NCBI RefSeq assembly: GCF_009903685.1
Contig: NZ_JAAABI010000001.1
Span: forward strand, 62,001-126,000
Direction of reading: 5' to 3'
Source of the DNA: Flagellimonas ochracea
Lineage (GTDB): Bacteria; Bacteroidota; Bacteroidia; Flavobacteriales; Flavobacteriaceae
DNA: 64,000 bases
A model generated the notes under the pieces. The model saw only the letters and a list, made by a program, of their open reading frames with translations, did not search any database and was not told the DNA's origin. How positions within the stretch are numbered: position 1 is the stretch's first letter; the number at the start of each line of letters is the position of its first letter. Shown piece after piece: positions 44,131-52,802 of the stretch. The position numbers and the translations under genes are program-made.

Positions 44131-45788
44131 TTTCTTCAACCAGGTACTGGTTTTTAATTGCCCTTGTTGTTCTGGTCTATATCGCCGGAATGTTCGTGAC
44201 CCTTTTTGAAAACGATTCCGCGCAGTTTGCGGTAATGGCAATGCGCATGGTCCAGGAAAATGACTTTCTGACGCTGATAAAGGGCACAGAGGAGTATTTG
44301 GACAAACCTCACATGCATTATTGGTTGGCGGCCCTTTCTTTCAAACTATTTGGAATTAATGAATGGGCATATCGAATTCCGGCTATTCTAGTGACTTTAC
44401 TGGGGGCTTATAGTTGTTATGGTCTGGGAAATTTGCTGTACAACAAGGATATTGGTCGATTTTCTGCATTGATTTTTATGACGGCACAGACCATTGTACT
44501 CGCAGTAATCGATGTTAGGACTGATGCCGTATTGACAGGCTTTACCATCTTTTCCATTTGGCAATTGGCAGCCTTTGTTGAAACAAATTCAATCAAAAAT
44601 ATAGCATTAGGTGCTTTAGGGGCAGGATTGGCCTTTTCCACCAAAGGACAAATTGCCTTGGTGGTCATAGGCATATCATTATTTTGTCATTTGGCTTACA
44701 CCCGAAAATGGAAATGCTTGTTAAATTGGAAAGTCGTGGTGGCCTTATTGGTCTTTGCAATTGCCATTGCTCCAATGCTCTATGCTTATTACAATCAATT
44801 TGATCTACACCCTGAAAAAGTCATTCGCGGAAAGGACCACCGAAGTGGTATTTTCTTTATTTTTTGGGAACAAAGTTTTGAGCGGTTGAGTGGGGAAGGT
44901 GTTGGAAAAAACAGCAGTGATTTCTTCTTCTTTTTTCATACATTTTTGTGGATTTTCTTGCCTTGGACCGTGTTGGCCCTAATTGCTTATTGGTGTCGAG
45001 TTAAAACATTTTTGAAGATGCGTTTTGCCTATCTTCCACAGTACGAATTTCTGACTTTGGGTGCAATCACAGTCCTGTTTTTCATCATAAGTTTTGCACA
45101 GTTCAAACTTCCGCATTACATGAACATTCTAATGCCCTTGTATGCTATACTTTCTGCCTCATATCTCTACAGTTTATACCGATATGACAAGCATAAGGTA
45201 GCAAACATTTTGTTGGGCATCCAATATTTTATATTGGGGATTGTGTTCATTTTTTCTCTTTTGATATGTTTTTATGTTTTTAAATTTGAACATTTTCATG
45301 GGTACCTCATATTGGTTGGGGTACTTGCGGGAATCATATATTTCTGTTTGAAACGGGAAGCACAATATATGCGGATCATTACCCTTTCCGTATGTAGTTC
45401 CTTGTTGTTGAATGGGGTTTTAAACACGCATTTTTATCCTCGTCTGTTGAACTATCAAGCAGGATCTTCTATGGCCGAAAAGGTAGCCGAGCACAAAATT
45501 CCAGTGGATAGCATTTATAAAATTTCGGAACGTCACACATGGGCCTTGGACTTCTACAATCAGAATCCTGTCAATATAGTATCCACGGATAAGTTGATGG
45601 AGATGCAGGATATTTGGCTGTATGCCACAGACAAGGAATTGGATAAACTGAGCAGTGAAGGATTTCATTGGCATGAGCAAATAACCGTTGACCAATTCCG
45701 GATTACCAGGCTTCAGTTTAAGTTTTTAAATCCGCATACAAGACAGAAAAAATTGGAACGGATGCATTTAGTGCATCTAAAACACTAA
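44127..45788 (+). CDS. GT39/ArnT-like membrane glycosyltransferase
   Basis: A 553-residue protein with about twelve hydrophobic segments. The N-terminal loop has ENDSAQFAVMAMRMVQEND and LDKPHMHYWLAALSFKLFG with AYRIPAILV, the pattern of GT-C enzymes of the ArnT/PMT group, in which an acidic residue in the first periplasmic loop is catalytic. Such enzymes transfer a sugar from undecaprenyl or dolichyl phosphate to lipid A or protein. The start at 44127 overlaps the PAP2 stop. The stop overlaps the convergent membrane gene by four bases. Acceptor unknown. Confidence 0.9.
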   Translation: MISSTRYWFLIALVVLVYIAGMFVTLFENDSAQFAVMAMRMVQENDFLTLIKGTEEYLDKPHMHYWLAALSFKLFGINEWAYRIPAILVTLLGAYSCYGLGNLLYNKDIGRFSALIFMTAQTIVLAVIDVRTDAVLTGFTIFSIWQLAAFVETNSIKNIALGALGAGLAFSTKGQIALVVIGISLFCHLAYTRKWKCLLNWKVVVALLVFAIAIAPMLYAYYNQFDLHPEKVIRGKDHRSGIFFIFWEQSFERLSGEGVGKNSSDFFFFFHTFLWIFLPWTVLALIAYWCRVKTFLKMRFAYLPQYEFLTLGAITVLFFIISFAQFKLPHYMNILMPLYAILSASYLYSLYRYDKHKVANILLGIQYFILGIVFIFSLLICFYVFKFEHFHGYLILVGVLAGIIYFCLKREAQYMRIITLSVCSSLLLNGVLNTHFYPRLLNYQAGSSMAEKVAEHKIPVDSIYKISERHTWALDFYNQNPVNIVSTDKLMEMQDIWLYATDKELDKLSSEGFHWHEQITVDQFRITRLQFKFLNPHTRQKKLERMHLVHLKH

Positions 45789-46657
45789 GAAACCGTCTCT
45801 AAATCGGGTTTTTTAAAATGGTAGACTATACCGGAAAGGGATACCAAAGCTGTAATCAAAAAAAACGTGAAGCTAATGCCCACCGAAGTACTGGCATTTA
45901 GCCCCAACCATTTGGCCCCGTATAAGAAGGTCACCTCTCTACTTCCAATACCACCAATGGTCAATGGAATAACAGAAACTATGGATGAAATCAGGAATAC
46001 AAAGAGGTATTCAAGAATGTCAGAGTGAAGCGAAAGGGATCGTAAAATGCACCAAACACTCACAAGTTGCGCAAATTGTACCAAAGCGGAGTACGTGAGG
46101 GATTTCCAAAAAATGGGAAGCGTGTACGAAAAGAGTTTTTTCTTGAACAACCAAAAGACCAGTACGCTTAATGGAATCATCAAGGCAAAAAGCCATTCAA
46201 AGTTTGCAAAAACAACCTGTTTTGACAGCAGGGCCAAGATACAGGCATAGATAAAGATGAGCAACATACCGCTCAAGCGGTCCAACAGTAAAACCGCAAC
46301 GACCTTTTTAGTGCCCGATTGATACTTTTTCTGAATTGCGTAGCCTTTGTAGGCATCACCACCTATGCCACCTGGTAAAAAGAGGTTGTAGAACATACCC
46401 AACAGGTATAAGGCCAAATTACTTTTTTGTGTCAGGTGGGCTCCAATCTTGTGAAAATACAGATTAAGACGAAAGGCTGACAATACTTTGGATAGGATAA
46501 AAAATAACAAAGCCATAAATAGATATTCAGGACGGCTCTTTTTCAAGGTCTTCAATACCTCATCCAAATCTATTTTAGTAAATATGAAGTAGATTAACAC
46601 AGCACTGACAACAATTTTCAGTGTGGTCAATAGCCTTTTACGCTGTTTTTCCGTCAC
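45785..46657 (-). CDS. LPG synthase-type (UPF0104) membrane protein, GTG start
   Basis: A 290-residue protein with seven or eight hydrophobic segments of the lysylphosphatidylglycerol synthase transmembrane family (flippase-like domain, PF03706). Family signatures are NLALYLLGMFYNLFLPGGIG and DAYKGYAIQKKYQ, followed by LDRLSGML and the C-terminal PLTIGGIGSREVTFLYG. It has no acyltransferase domain. The start is GTG at 46657, lying 20 bases inside the 3' end of the upstream GtrB/ArnC-like gene, so the two are coupled. A role in lipid-linked sugar flipping or transfer is inferred. Confidence 0.9.
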   Translation of the reverse strand: MTEKQRKRLLTTLKIVVSAVLIYFIFTKIDLDEVLKTLKKSRPEYLFMALLFFILSKVLSAFRLNLYFHKIGAHLTQKSNLALYLLGMFYNLFLPGGIGGDAYKGYAIQKKYQSGTKKVVAVLLLDRLSGMLLIFIYACILALLSKQVVFANFEWLFALMIPLSVLVFWLFKKKLFSYTLPIFWKSLTYSALVQFAQLVSVWCILRSLSLHSDILEYLFVFLISSIVSVIPLTIGGIGSREVTFLYGAKWLGLNASTSVGISFTFFLITALVSLSGIVYHFKKPDLETVS

Positions 46658-47600
46658 CTATGGAAATGTTTTTGATACGGTAGGGTCTTTTCTGCTGTGA
46701 TTCATAATACGTTCTTATCAGCAATTCCATCACAATGCCAATGGTGAACAATTGAATGCCCCCCAAAATGAACATCATCCCAAAAATAAGTAAGGGCCTG
46801 CTTCCAATATCTTCCCCGAAGCCTAGTTTTACGATCAACAAATAGATATTAATGAACACCCCGAGAATAATCAACAGCACGCCAAAAATTCCAAAGAGGT
46901 GAATGGGACGTTGAAAATATTTTCTAATAAATAGGAGTAACATCATATCGGCCACCACCTTAAAGACCCGTTCCAGTCCATATTTTGATACCCCGGCATG
47001 ACGGGCGTGGTGCTTTACCGGCACTTGCTTTATCTGGGCCCCTTCCAAATGGGCCAAAAGCGTAATAAATCGATGCATTTCCCCATACAGATTCAATCCT
47101 TTGGCAATATCCTTGGTAAACACTTTTAAAGCACAACCATTGTCCTTAATGTCGAGTTTAGTAACTCTTCTTACCAAAAAGTTGGCGATTTTGGAAGGTA
47201 TTTTTTTGACCAAAGAATCCTTTCTCTTTTGGCGAATTCCGGTTACCACATCATATTCCCCGCTTAAGGCGTGCTCCAACATGGTGGGAATATCAGATGG
47301 GTCGTTCTGAAGGTCTCCATCCATAGTGATGAGATATTCCCCTTGTGCGTAGTCAATTCCAGCAGCCAAGGCCAAGCTTTGCCCATAATTCTTTTTGAGC
47401 TCGATCAGATGCACTTCTGGATCATCCATGTCTTTGACCACTTTTCGGGTTTGGTCTGAGGAAAAATCATCGATATAAACTATCTGGTAGTTATAACCTT
47501 TAAGACTTTCGTGTATTTTTTGGGTCAAAAGAACCACATTGTCCTGCTCATTATAAAGTGGGACCACTATGGACAGGAGAGATTCGGTTATGGCGCTCAT
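46638..47600 (-). CDS. Polyprenyl-phosphate glycosyltransferase (GtrB/ArnC/DPM1-like)
   Basis: A 320-residue GT2 enzyme with LSIVVPLYNEQDNVVLLTQK, IVYIDDFSSDQTRKVV, YLITMDGDLQNDPSDIPTML (DxD metal site), and two C-terminal membrane helices (about 233-255 and 270-290). This is the layout of GtrB, ArnC and dolichol-phosphate mannose synthases that load a sugar onto a polyprenyl phosphate at the cytoplasmic face. It is the first gene of the unit with the UPF0104 membrane protein and faces the PAP2/ArnT-like pair across a shared 3' end. Confidence 0.93.
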   Translation of the reverse strand: MSAITESLLSIVVPLYNEQDNVVLLTQKIHESLKGYNYQIVYIDDFSSDQTRKVVKDMDDPEVHLIELKKNYGQSLALAAGIDYAQGEYLITMDGDLQNDPSDIPTMLEHALSGEYDVVTGIRQKRKDSLVKKIPSKIANFLVRRVTKLDIKDNGCALKVFTKDIAKGLNLYGEMHRFITLLAHLEGAQIKQVPVKHHARHAGVSKYGLERVFKVVADMMLLLFIRKYFQRPIHLFGIFGVLLIILGVFINIYLLIVKLGFGEDIGSRPLLIFGMMFILGGIQLFTIGIVMELLIRTYYESQQKRPYRIKNISIGDGKTA

Positions 47601-47620
47601 TTGTTGGTATATGATCCGTG

Positions 47621-47628
47621 CAAAGTTA
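47621..47628 (-). promoter_or_regulatory. Candidate -7 promoter element for the GtrB/ArnC-like gene
   Basis: On the minus strand TAACTTTG matches TAnnTTTG and ends 20 bases before the ATG at 47600. It sits in the 38-base gap after meaB, so the sugar-loading gene can be expressed without read-through from meaB. Confidence 0.5.
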
Positions 47629-47638
47629 TCGCTTTTAT

Positions 47639-48706
47639 TTAAAGTTCTTTGGTAATCTCATTTATCAAAACCTGAGCAGCATAAAAGGGGGATATTTTGC
47701 TCTCTTCCACTTGTTTCAACATTTTCGCCTGGGCCTTTTTAAAAGAGGATTTCTGATGAAAAAAATGCTTTATATGTTCGTCAACGGTTTGAAGGAACCA
47801 ATTGATGTTCTGTTTTTTTCGGTTCCGGATAAAATGGCTGTTCGCCCTATTCTGTTCTGTAAACGCTTGGATGATATCCCACAATTCTTTGATTCCCGTA
47901 CCTTCAGTGGCCGAACAGGCCATGACTTTGGGAATCCATCCATTTTCCTTAGGCGGATATAGATGCAAAGCCCTTGAAAACTCGGTAACCGCAAGCTTGG
48001 CTTTTTCCAGATTACTTCCATCTGCTTTATTGATGGCAATGGCGTCGGCCATCTCCATAATGCCCCTTTTTATTCCCTGCAATTCATCTCCGGCCCCTGA
48101 AAGCTTAAGCAACAGGAAAAAGTCTACCATACTATGCACGGCAATCTCGCTTTGCCCCACACCAACGGTTTCTACCAGGATTACATCATACCCTGCGGCT
48201 TCACAGATGATGATGCTCTCACGGGTTTTTTTGGCCACCCCGCCCAATGAAGACCCAGAAGGCGAGGGACGGATAAAGGCTTTGGGGTCTTTGGAAAGTG
48301 TCTGCATTCGGGTTTTATCCCCTAAAATGCTACCCTTGCTCAACGAACTTGTAGGGTCTACGGCCAATACGGCTACTTTTTTACCCATTGAGGTAAGCAT
48401 TTTTCCAAACACTTCGATAAAAGAGCTTTTTCCCACCCCTGGAACCCCGGTAATACCAATTCGTATACTGTCGTTGGGTTTGGCAAGACATCTTTCAATT
48501 AGGGTGTTGGCTTTTTCAAAATGGGATGGATTGCTGCTTTCCAGCAGTGTTATGGCCTTGGCCAACAAAGCTTGGTCTCCCTTAAAAATACCATCTACCA
48601 AGATTTCCACGCCAACTTCCTGCTTGCGTAGTTGTTTGATTCGAGAAACGGTTTTGGACCTTTGGTTTTTATTGTTTTCCAAGGATTTTCGAGTGTAATT
48701 CCCCAC
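47639..48706 (-). CDS. meaB: Methylmalonyl-CoA mutase-associated GTPase MeaB
   Basis: A 355-residue G3E-type GTPase that guards and gates cofactor loading of methylmalonyl-CoA mutase. Motifs are the P-loop GITGVPGVGKSSFIE, AVDPTSSLSKGSILGDKTRM, VETVGVGQSEIAV with LSGAGDELQGIKRGIME, and the base-specificity motif AINKADGSN. The C-terminal dimerisation helices follow. The mutase subunits are not in the window; the cobalamin adenosyltransferase at 62949 is functionally related. Cytosolic. Confidence 0.95.
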   Translation of the reverse strand: MGNYTRKSLENNKNQRSKTVSRIKQLRKQEVGVEILVDGIFKGDQALLAKAITLLESSNPSHFEKANTLIERCLAKPNDSIRIGITGVPGVGKSSFIEVFGKMLTSMGKKVAVLAVDPTSSLSKGSILGDKTRMQTLSKDPKAFIRPSPSGSSLGGVAKKTRESIIICEAAGYDVILVETVGVGQSEIAVHSMVDFFLLLKLSGAGDELQGIKRGIMEMADAIAINKADGSNLEKAKLAVTEFSRALHLYPPKENGWIPKVMACSATEGTGIKELWDIIQAFTEQNRANSHFIRNRKKQNINWFLQTVDEHIKHFFHQKSSFKKAQAKMLKQVEESKISPFYAAQVLINEITKEL

Positions 48707-48875
48707 TAAAGTAAAAAGTTTTCATGGGTTAAGGTATATCTCTTGTTATAATGATTTAATCGGGAATAGCAGAGGTGTCAATTAGTAGGGGGCATTCACA
48801 AAAATTTAATGGAATTTTATTAGGGCTATAGCTTTACAAATAGTAACTTTTCGAAGTAAAACAAAATATTGATTT

Positions 48876-49301
48876 ATGAAAACTATTTTTGAAAGCAAAG
48901 CTACCAACACAGGGGGCAGGTCGGGACACGTGAAAAGCGAGGATGGTCTTTTGGATTTTGACATTAGTATGCCAAACTCAAAAGGGAAAACTGACCCGAA
49001 GACCACCAATCCGGAGGAGCTTTTTGCCGCTGCCTATTCCACTTGTTTTGCAGGTGCACTGGAAGTTGTGGCCAAAAATCATAAGGTATCCGATTTAGGC
49101 GACTTTAGCGTAACAGCTACGATAGCATTTAATACTGAGGAGGACGGAGCTTTTTTGGAAGCTACCATAGATGCCTATTTGCCCACAGTGGACAAAGAGA
49201 CTGGAGAGAGCTTGATCAACTCAGCACATGAAATATGTCCGTACAGCAAAGCTACGCGGGACAATATAACGGTACACTTGAATTTACTGGTGGATGAATA
49301 G
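48876..49301 (+). CDS. OsmC/Ohr family peroxide reductase
   Basis: A 141-residue protein with the organic hydroperoxide resistance layout: GGRSGHVKSEDGLLDFD, TTNPEELFAAAYSTCFAGAL with the peroxidatic Cys (about residue 56), and INSAHEICPYSKATRDNI with the resolving Cys (about 124). Such enzymes reduce organic peroxides using lipoylated proteins or thiols in the cytosol. It is monocistronic and closed by a perfect terminator. Confidence 0.94.
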   Translation: MKTIFESKATNTGGRSGHVKSEDGLLDFDISMPNSKGKTDPKTTNPEELFAAAYSTCFAGALEVVAKNHKVSDLGDFSVTATIAFNTEEDGAFLEATIDAYLPTVDKETGESLINSAHEICPYSKATRDNITVHLNLLVDE

Positions 49302-49320
49302 GCTTTCTGTCACCATATTA

Positions 49321-49355
49321 AAAAATCCCGTTGATTGTTCAACGGGATTTTTTTG
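49321..49355 (+). terminator. Rho-independent terminator of the OsmC gene
   Basis: Perfect 14-base arms (49321-49334 and 49339-49352, core ATCCCGTTGA/TCAACGGGAT) enclose a 4-base loop and are followed by more T. It insulates the sigma factor operon from upstream transcription. Confidence 0.9.
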
Positions 49356-49450
49356 TTAAAAGAAATCAAAATTGACACTATTTTGCAACATTACTTTTTT
49401 TCCTCCGTCCTTAAAACGAACAACTACGATACCAAACCACAAAACTGAAA

Positions 49451-49990
49451 GTGTTTCAAATTGAACTGGTAGAAAGATGCAAGGCCAATGATCGTAAGGC
49501 CCAATTACAACTGTACAGACAATACTGTAATGGCATGTATGGGGTTGCAATGCGTTTTTTGAAGAATCCAGATGATGCTGAAGATGTAGTACAAGAGTCT
49601 TTTATAAAAGCATTTCAAAGGATAGAGCAGTTTAGGGGAGAGGTGACTTTTGGAGCTTGGCTTAAAAGAATTGTAGTGAACAGGAGCATTGATTTTTTGA
49701 AATCAAAGCATCAGAAAACGGTGGAACTCAATGAACAATACCTACACTTGGCTGAGGATGATGAGGACTGGACCGTTGAAGAAAGCCATTCGATTGAGCA
49801 AGTGAATTCTGCTATTGAAGAACTTCCTGAAAAATATAGATATGTGGTACAGTTGTTCTTGGTTGAAGGCTATGATCATCAAGAAATCTCCCAAATTTTG
49901 AAAATTTCAGGGACTGCATCCAGGACTAGATTGCTTCGGGGCAAGGCACAGTTAAAAGAAAATTTAAAAAAGAGAGCATATGGCACATGA
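49451..49990 (+). CDS. ECF sigma factor, GTG start
   Basis: A 179-residue sigma-70 family protein with only regions 2 and 4. Region 2 includes LQLYRQYCNGMYGVAMRFL, NPDDAEDVVQESFIKAF and FGAWLKRIVVNRSIDFL; region 4 includes LPEKYRYVVQLFLVEGYDHQ and the helix-turn-helix HQEISQILKISGTASRTRLL. No ATG is available at the conserved start, so GTG at 49451 is used. Its stop overlaps the ATG of the putative anti-sigma gene by 11 bases, a usual sigma/anti-sigma arrangement. Confidence 0.94.
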   Translation: MFQIELVERCKANDRKAQLQLYRQYCNGMYGVAMRFLKNPDDAEDVVQESFIKAFQRIEQFRGEVTFGAWLKRIVVNRSIDFLKSKHQKTVELNEQYLHLAEDDEDWTVEESHSIEQVNSAIEELPEKYRYVVQLFLVEGYDHQEISQILKISGTASRTRLLRGKAQLKENLKKRAYGT

Positions 49991-50582
49991 TCTTAAAAAG
50001 ATGTTTGCTAAACAGCGGGAAAAGGAAAATCCAATCTTGAAGAAAGGACACGAGGAACGGTTTTTATCCAAATTGGAAGCCGAGATGACCATCAACACCA
50101 CAAAAAAGAAAAGCGGTTTCCCCTTTTGGCTTCAAGTGGCGGCTTCGGTCATTCTATTTGTAAGTCTAGGAATCTATTTTTTTAATGATGGGTTCAACAA
50201 GAAAAAGGAAACGGACACCCAAATTGTGGATACAAATACATCTCAGAAAATGGAAGGATCGATTTCCTTGGGTGATCTTTCCCCCGATTTAAAGAAGATT
50301 GAAAACTACTATTTGTCCAACATCAACCTTCAACTTTCAGATTTGGAAGTTGATCCTGGCAATAAGGAGGTTATGGACAGTTTTATGGAAAGGTTGGCCG
50401 AGTTGGATGCTGAGTACCGCCGCCTAAATCAAGAACTTAATCAATTGGGCCCCAACGATCATACCATTAATGCCCTAGTGAAGAATCTTCAATTGAGACT
50501 ACAATTGTTGCAAAAGTTAAAATCAAAGTTGAACCAATTAAAATCATCAAAAAATGAACAGAAATCATCGCATATTGTTTAA
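49980..50582 (+). CDS. Putative anti-sigma factor, single membrane helix
   Basis: A 200-residue protein: a charged cytoplasmic head of about 50 residues (MAHDLKKMFAKQREKENPIL), one membrane helix (about 50-67, FWLQVAASVILFVSLGIYF), and an extracytoplasmic part rich in charged helices (NYYLSNINLQLSDLEVD, ELDAEYRRLNQELNQLG). No zinc-finger (HxxxCxxC) is present. The place after an ECF sigma gene with an 11-base overlap, and the topology, make it the likely anti-sigma factor; its family is not one I can name. It overlaps the next gene by 29 bases. Confidence 0.8.
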   Translation: MAHDLKKMFAKQREKENPILKKGHEERFLSKLEAEMTINTTKKKSGFPFWLQVAASVILFVSLGIYFFNDGFNKKKETDTQIVDTNTSQKMEGSISLGDLSPDLKKIENYYLSNINLQLSDLEVDPGNKEVMDSFMERLAELDAEYRRLNQELNQLGPNDHTINALVKNLQLRLQLLQKLKSKLNQLKSSKNEQKSSHIV

Positions 50583-51978
50583 TGTTTCCCTTTTTGTGTT
50601 GGCGGGTTTTTGGTGCCATGCACAGGAAACGAGCAAGACCTACAAAGAAACCTTTAATGTAGGTAATGACGCCATTTTAAATATTAACACCAGCCATGCG
50701 GATATCGAATTTGAAACTTGGGATAGAAACCAAGTGGAAGTTACCGCAGTGGTGGAACTTGAGAATGCTACAGACGAAGAGGCAGTAGTGTTTTTTGAGA
50801 AGGATCCGATAAAAATTGTCGGAAACAGTAAGGAAATTGAAGTACGGACCGTAGGGGGAGGAATGACAATGCACGCGCCTTATGGGTTTAACATTGGGGA
50901 TTTAGATATAGTTATTCCCGATATTCCTTCGGTAGAACACCTTTTGGAAGGTATTGAGTTGCCTGAGGTAATGGTAATCCCCGAAATGCCGCCTATGCCA
51001 CCCATTCCCTTTTTGGAATTTGATTATAATGCCTATAAAAAAGATGGGGACAAGTACCTTAAGGAATGGAAAGAAGATTTTGATGAAAACTTTGATGAGG
51101 AGTATCAAGAGCATATAAAAGAGTGGAGTAAGGAAGTGGAAAAAATGAGCAAAGAACGGGAGGAAGAAATAAAGCAACTTAGAGAGGAAAGGGAAAGAAT
51201 TAGAGAAGAAGCCAGAAAGGTAAGGGATGAAGCACGAAAGCAGCGCGATGAGCTAAGAAAACAGAGGGATGGGTTAAGGCATCAGGCAAGAATAGAGCGA
51301 AGTGTCAGGATTCATTCCGATGGTAATTCAAATGTTTTCTATTTTTCTTCCGATGGGGAGAGCAAAAAATATAAGGTTAAAATCCACATCAAGATTAACA
51401 TGCCAAAGTCCGTTAAACTTAAAATGGACGTTAGACATGGTGAGGTAAAGCTGGCCGACAACACTAGGAACATCAATGCAAGCTTGTCCTATGCAAGCTT
51501 GCTTGCCACTACCATTGATGGTAGTGGCACCAATATTCGGGCCTCCTATTCTCCGGTATTGGTTCAAAAATGGAACTATGGACAACTTAAAACAGATTAT
51601 TCCGATGAGGTAAACCTAAAAGAGGTAAAGGAATTGAAATTGAACGCCATCTCTTCCAATGTAACCATAGATAGGATCTTGGACAATGTCTTAGTTTCCA
51701 ACAACCTGGGATCATTGCGTATTAATTCCGTCGACGATAGGTTTTCAAGCATTGATATTTCAGTGGAGCACGGGGAAGTTGACCTCAAGTTGCCATCCGT
51801 TCCCTTTTCCATCTATGTAAATGAAACCTTATCCGAATTCAAATACCCGACAACATTGACCTTGAATTCCTCTAAAAACCACAATAATAGGGTATATAGA
51901 GGCTATTACAAAAGCAAAAAAAATAGTCAATCCATTAATATAACTTCCAGATACGGCGATGTTGTACTGAAAGAGTAG
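50554..51978 (+). CDS. Secreted DUF4097-like protein with a long coiled coil
   Basis: A 474-residue protein with signal MNRNHRILFNVSLFVLAGFWCHAQ, an N-terminal beta region (FNVGNDAILNINTSHADIEF), a proline-rich linker (VIPEMPPMPPIPFLEF), a highly charged helix (about 165-250) with roughly 7-residue spacing of Arg/Lys and Glu (EEARKVRDEARKQRDELRKQ), then repeated short beta strands of DUF4097/adhesin-like type (VKLKMDVRHGEVKLADN, ISSNVTIDRILDNVLVSNNL, INITSRYGDVVLKE). Start lies 29 bases inside the putative anti-sigma gene. It could be the regulated output or a surface sensor of the sigma system; that is inference. Confidence 0.85.
   Translation: MNRNHRILFNVSLFVLAGFWCHAQETSKTYKETFNVGNDAILNINTSHADIEFETWDRNQVEVTAVVELENATDEEAVVFFEKDPIKIVGNSKEIEVRTVGGGMTMHAPYGFNIGDLDIVIPDIPSVEHLLEGIELPEVMVIPEMPPMPPIPFLEFDYNAYKKDGDKYLKEWKEDFDENFDEEYQEHIKEWSKEVEKMSKEREEEIKQLREERERIREEARKVRDEARKQRDELRKQRDGLRHQARIERSVRIHSDGNSNVFYFSSDGESKKYKVKIHIKINMPKSVKLKMDVRHGEVKLADNTRNINASLSYASLLATTIDGSGTNIRASYSPVLVQKWNYGQLKTDYSDEVNLKEVKELKLNAISSNVTIDRILDNVLVSNNLGSLRINSVDDRFSSIDISVEHGEVDLKLPSVPFSIYVNETLSEFKYPTTLTLNSSKNHNNRVYRGYYKSKKNSQSINITSRYGDVVLKE
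51504..51529. repeat. 12-base inverted repeat inside the DUF4097-like gene
   Basis: TGCCACTACCAT and ATGGTAGTGGCA are perfect complements separated by TG. Just upstream GCAAGCTTG occurs twice (51479-51487 and 51493-51501), the second copy extended to a 10-base palindrome. The stretch codes for ordinary-looking residues (NASLSYASLLATTIDGSG), so the symmetry is not forced by the protein. Confidence 0.7.
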
Positions 51979-52109
51979 CGTAGTCCTTCACTTTTAAATC
52001 TTCCCAAAAACAAACCTGAGCTTTGCCGAAAACAATCTTATCCAATGCGATTATTCAAATGGCACTTTTAAAATTCTTTTCCTTAATTCCATTTTGAAAC
52101 CTTTGCAGT

Positions 52110-52802
52110 TCAATGAGATTCTTCTTTCAAAAGGGATTTAAAGTTTTTCTTAAATCGATTTAATCTTGGCACGGAAACATTCCGTATGTAGGAATTATTT
52201 GGATTCTTGCGCTCATAATCTTGATGGTATTCCTCAGCCTTGTAGAAAGTGTCAAACTTTGTGACCTCTGTGACTATTGGACGTCCCTGATAAATGTTTT
52301 CTGACTGCAGCGCGGCAATGTAGTTTTCTATAATTTTCTTTTCTTCTTCGTTCTTGTAAAATGCAATGGAACGATATTGGGCTCCTCTGTCCGGTCCTTG
52401 TCGGTTTAGTGTGGTTGGGTCATGCGAGCCGAAGAAAACTTGAACCAATTGGGTGAAGGAAATCATTTTAGGATCATAATAGACCTCAACTGCTTCGGCA
52501 TGGCGGGTTAAACCGTAAGCCACTTCTTTGTAAGTAGGATTTTTTTTTGTTCCACCCGAATACCCGGAATAGACTTCTTTTACACCTTTTACACTTTCAA
52601 AAACGGCTTCTACACACCAAAAACAACCACTGGCGAAATAAGCTGTTTCGAATTGCTGTAATTCCACGGCGGTAAGAGGAGCTGTTTCTAATGTGGTTTC
52701 TTGTTCTTTCTGGACCAATTCAGTTTGTGATTGATTGTTTTTTGACAAGCAACTGGAGGAAACAAGAAGAAGAGTTAACAAAGCTGTGTGCGTGATTTTC
52801 AT
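52110..52802 (-). CDS. msrA: Peptide methionine sulfoxide reductase MsrA, lipoprotein form
   Basis: A 230-residue protein with a lipoprotein signal (Cys18 in SSSCLS) and the MsrA domain from about residue 53: YFASGCFWCVEAVF with catalytic Cys60, GYSGGTKKNPTYKEV, HAEAVEVYYDP and YHQDYERKNP. It repairs oxidised methionine in envelope proteins. The extra N-terminal part (about 20-50) is a flexible linker rich in Gln, Glu and Thr. It is monocistronic, convergent with the sigma factor operon. Confidence 0.95.
   Translation of the reverse strand: MKITHTALLTLLLVSSSCLSKNNQSQTELVQKEQETTLETAPLTAVELQQFETAYFASGCFWCVEAVFESVKGVKEVYSGYSGGTKKNPTYKEVAYGLTRHAEAVEVYYDPKMISFTQLVQVFFGSHDPTTLNRQGPDRGAQYRSIAFYKNEEEKKIIENYIAALQSENIYQGRPIVTEVTKFDTFYKAEEYHQDYERKNPNNSYIRNVSVPRLNRFKKNFKSLLKEESH

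Noticed and set aside
47802..48698. A 298-codon plus-strand open frame opposite meaB
   Set aside because: It mirrors the meaB frame almost end to end; meaB has all GTPase motifs, and the mirror has none.
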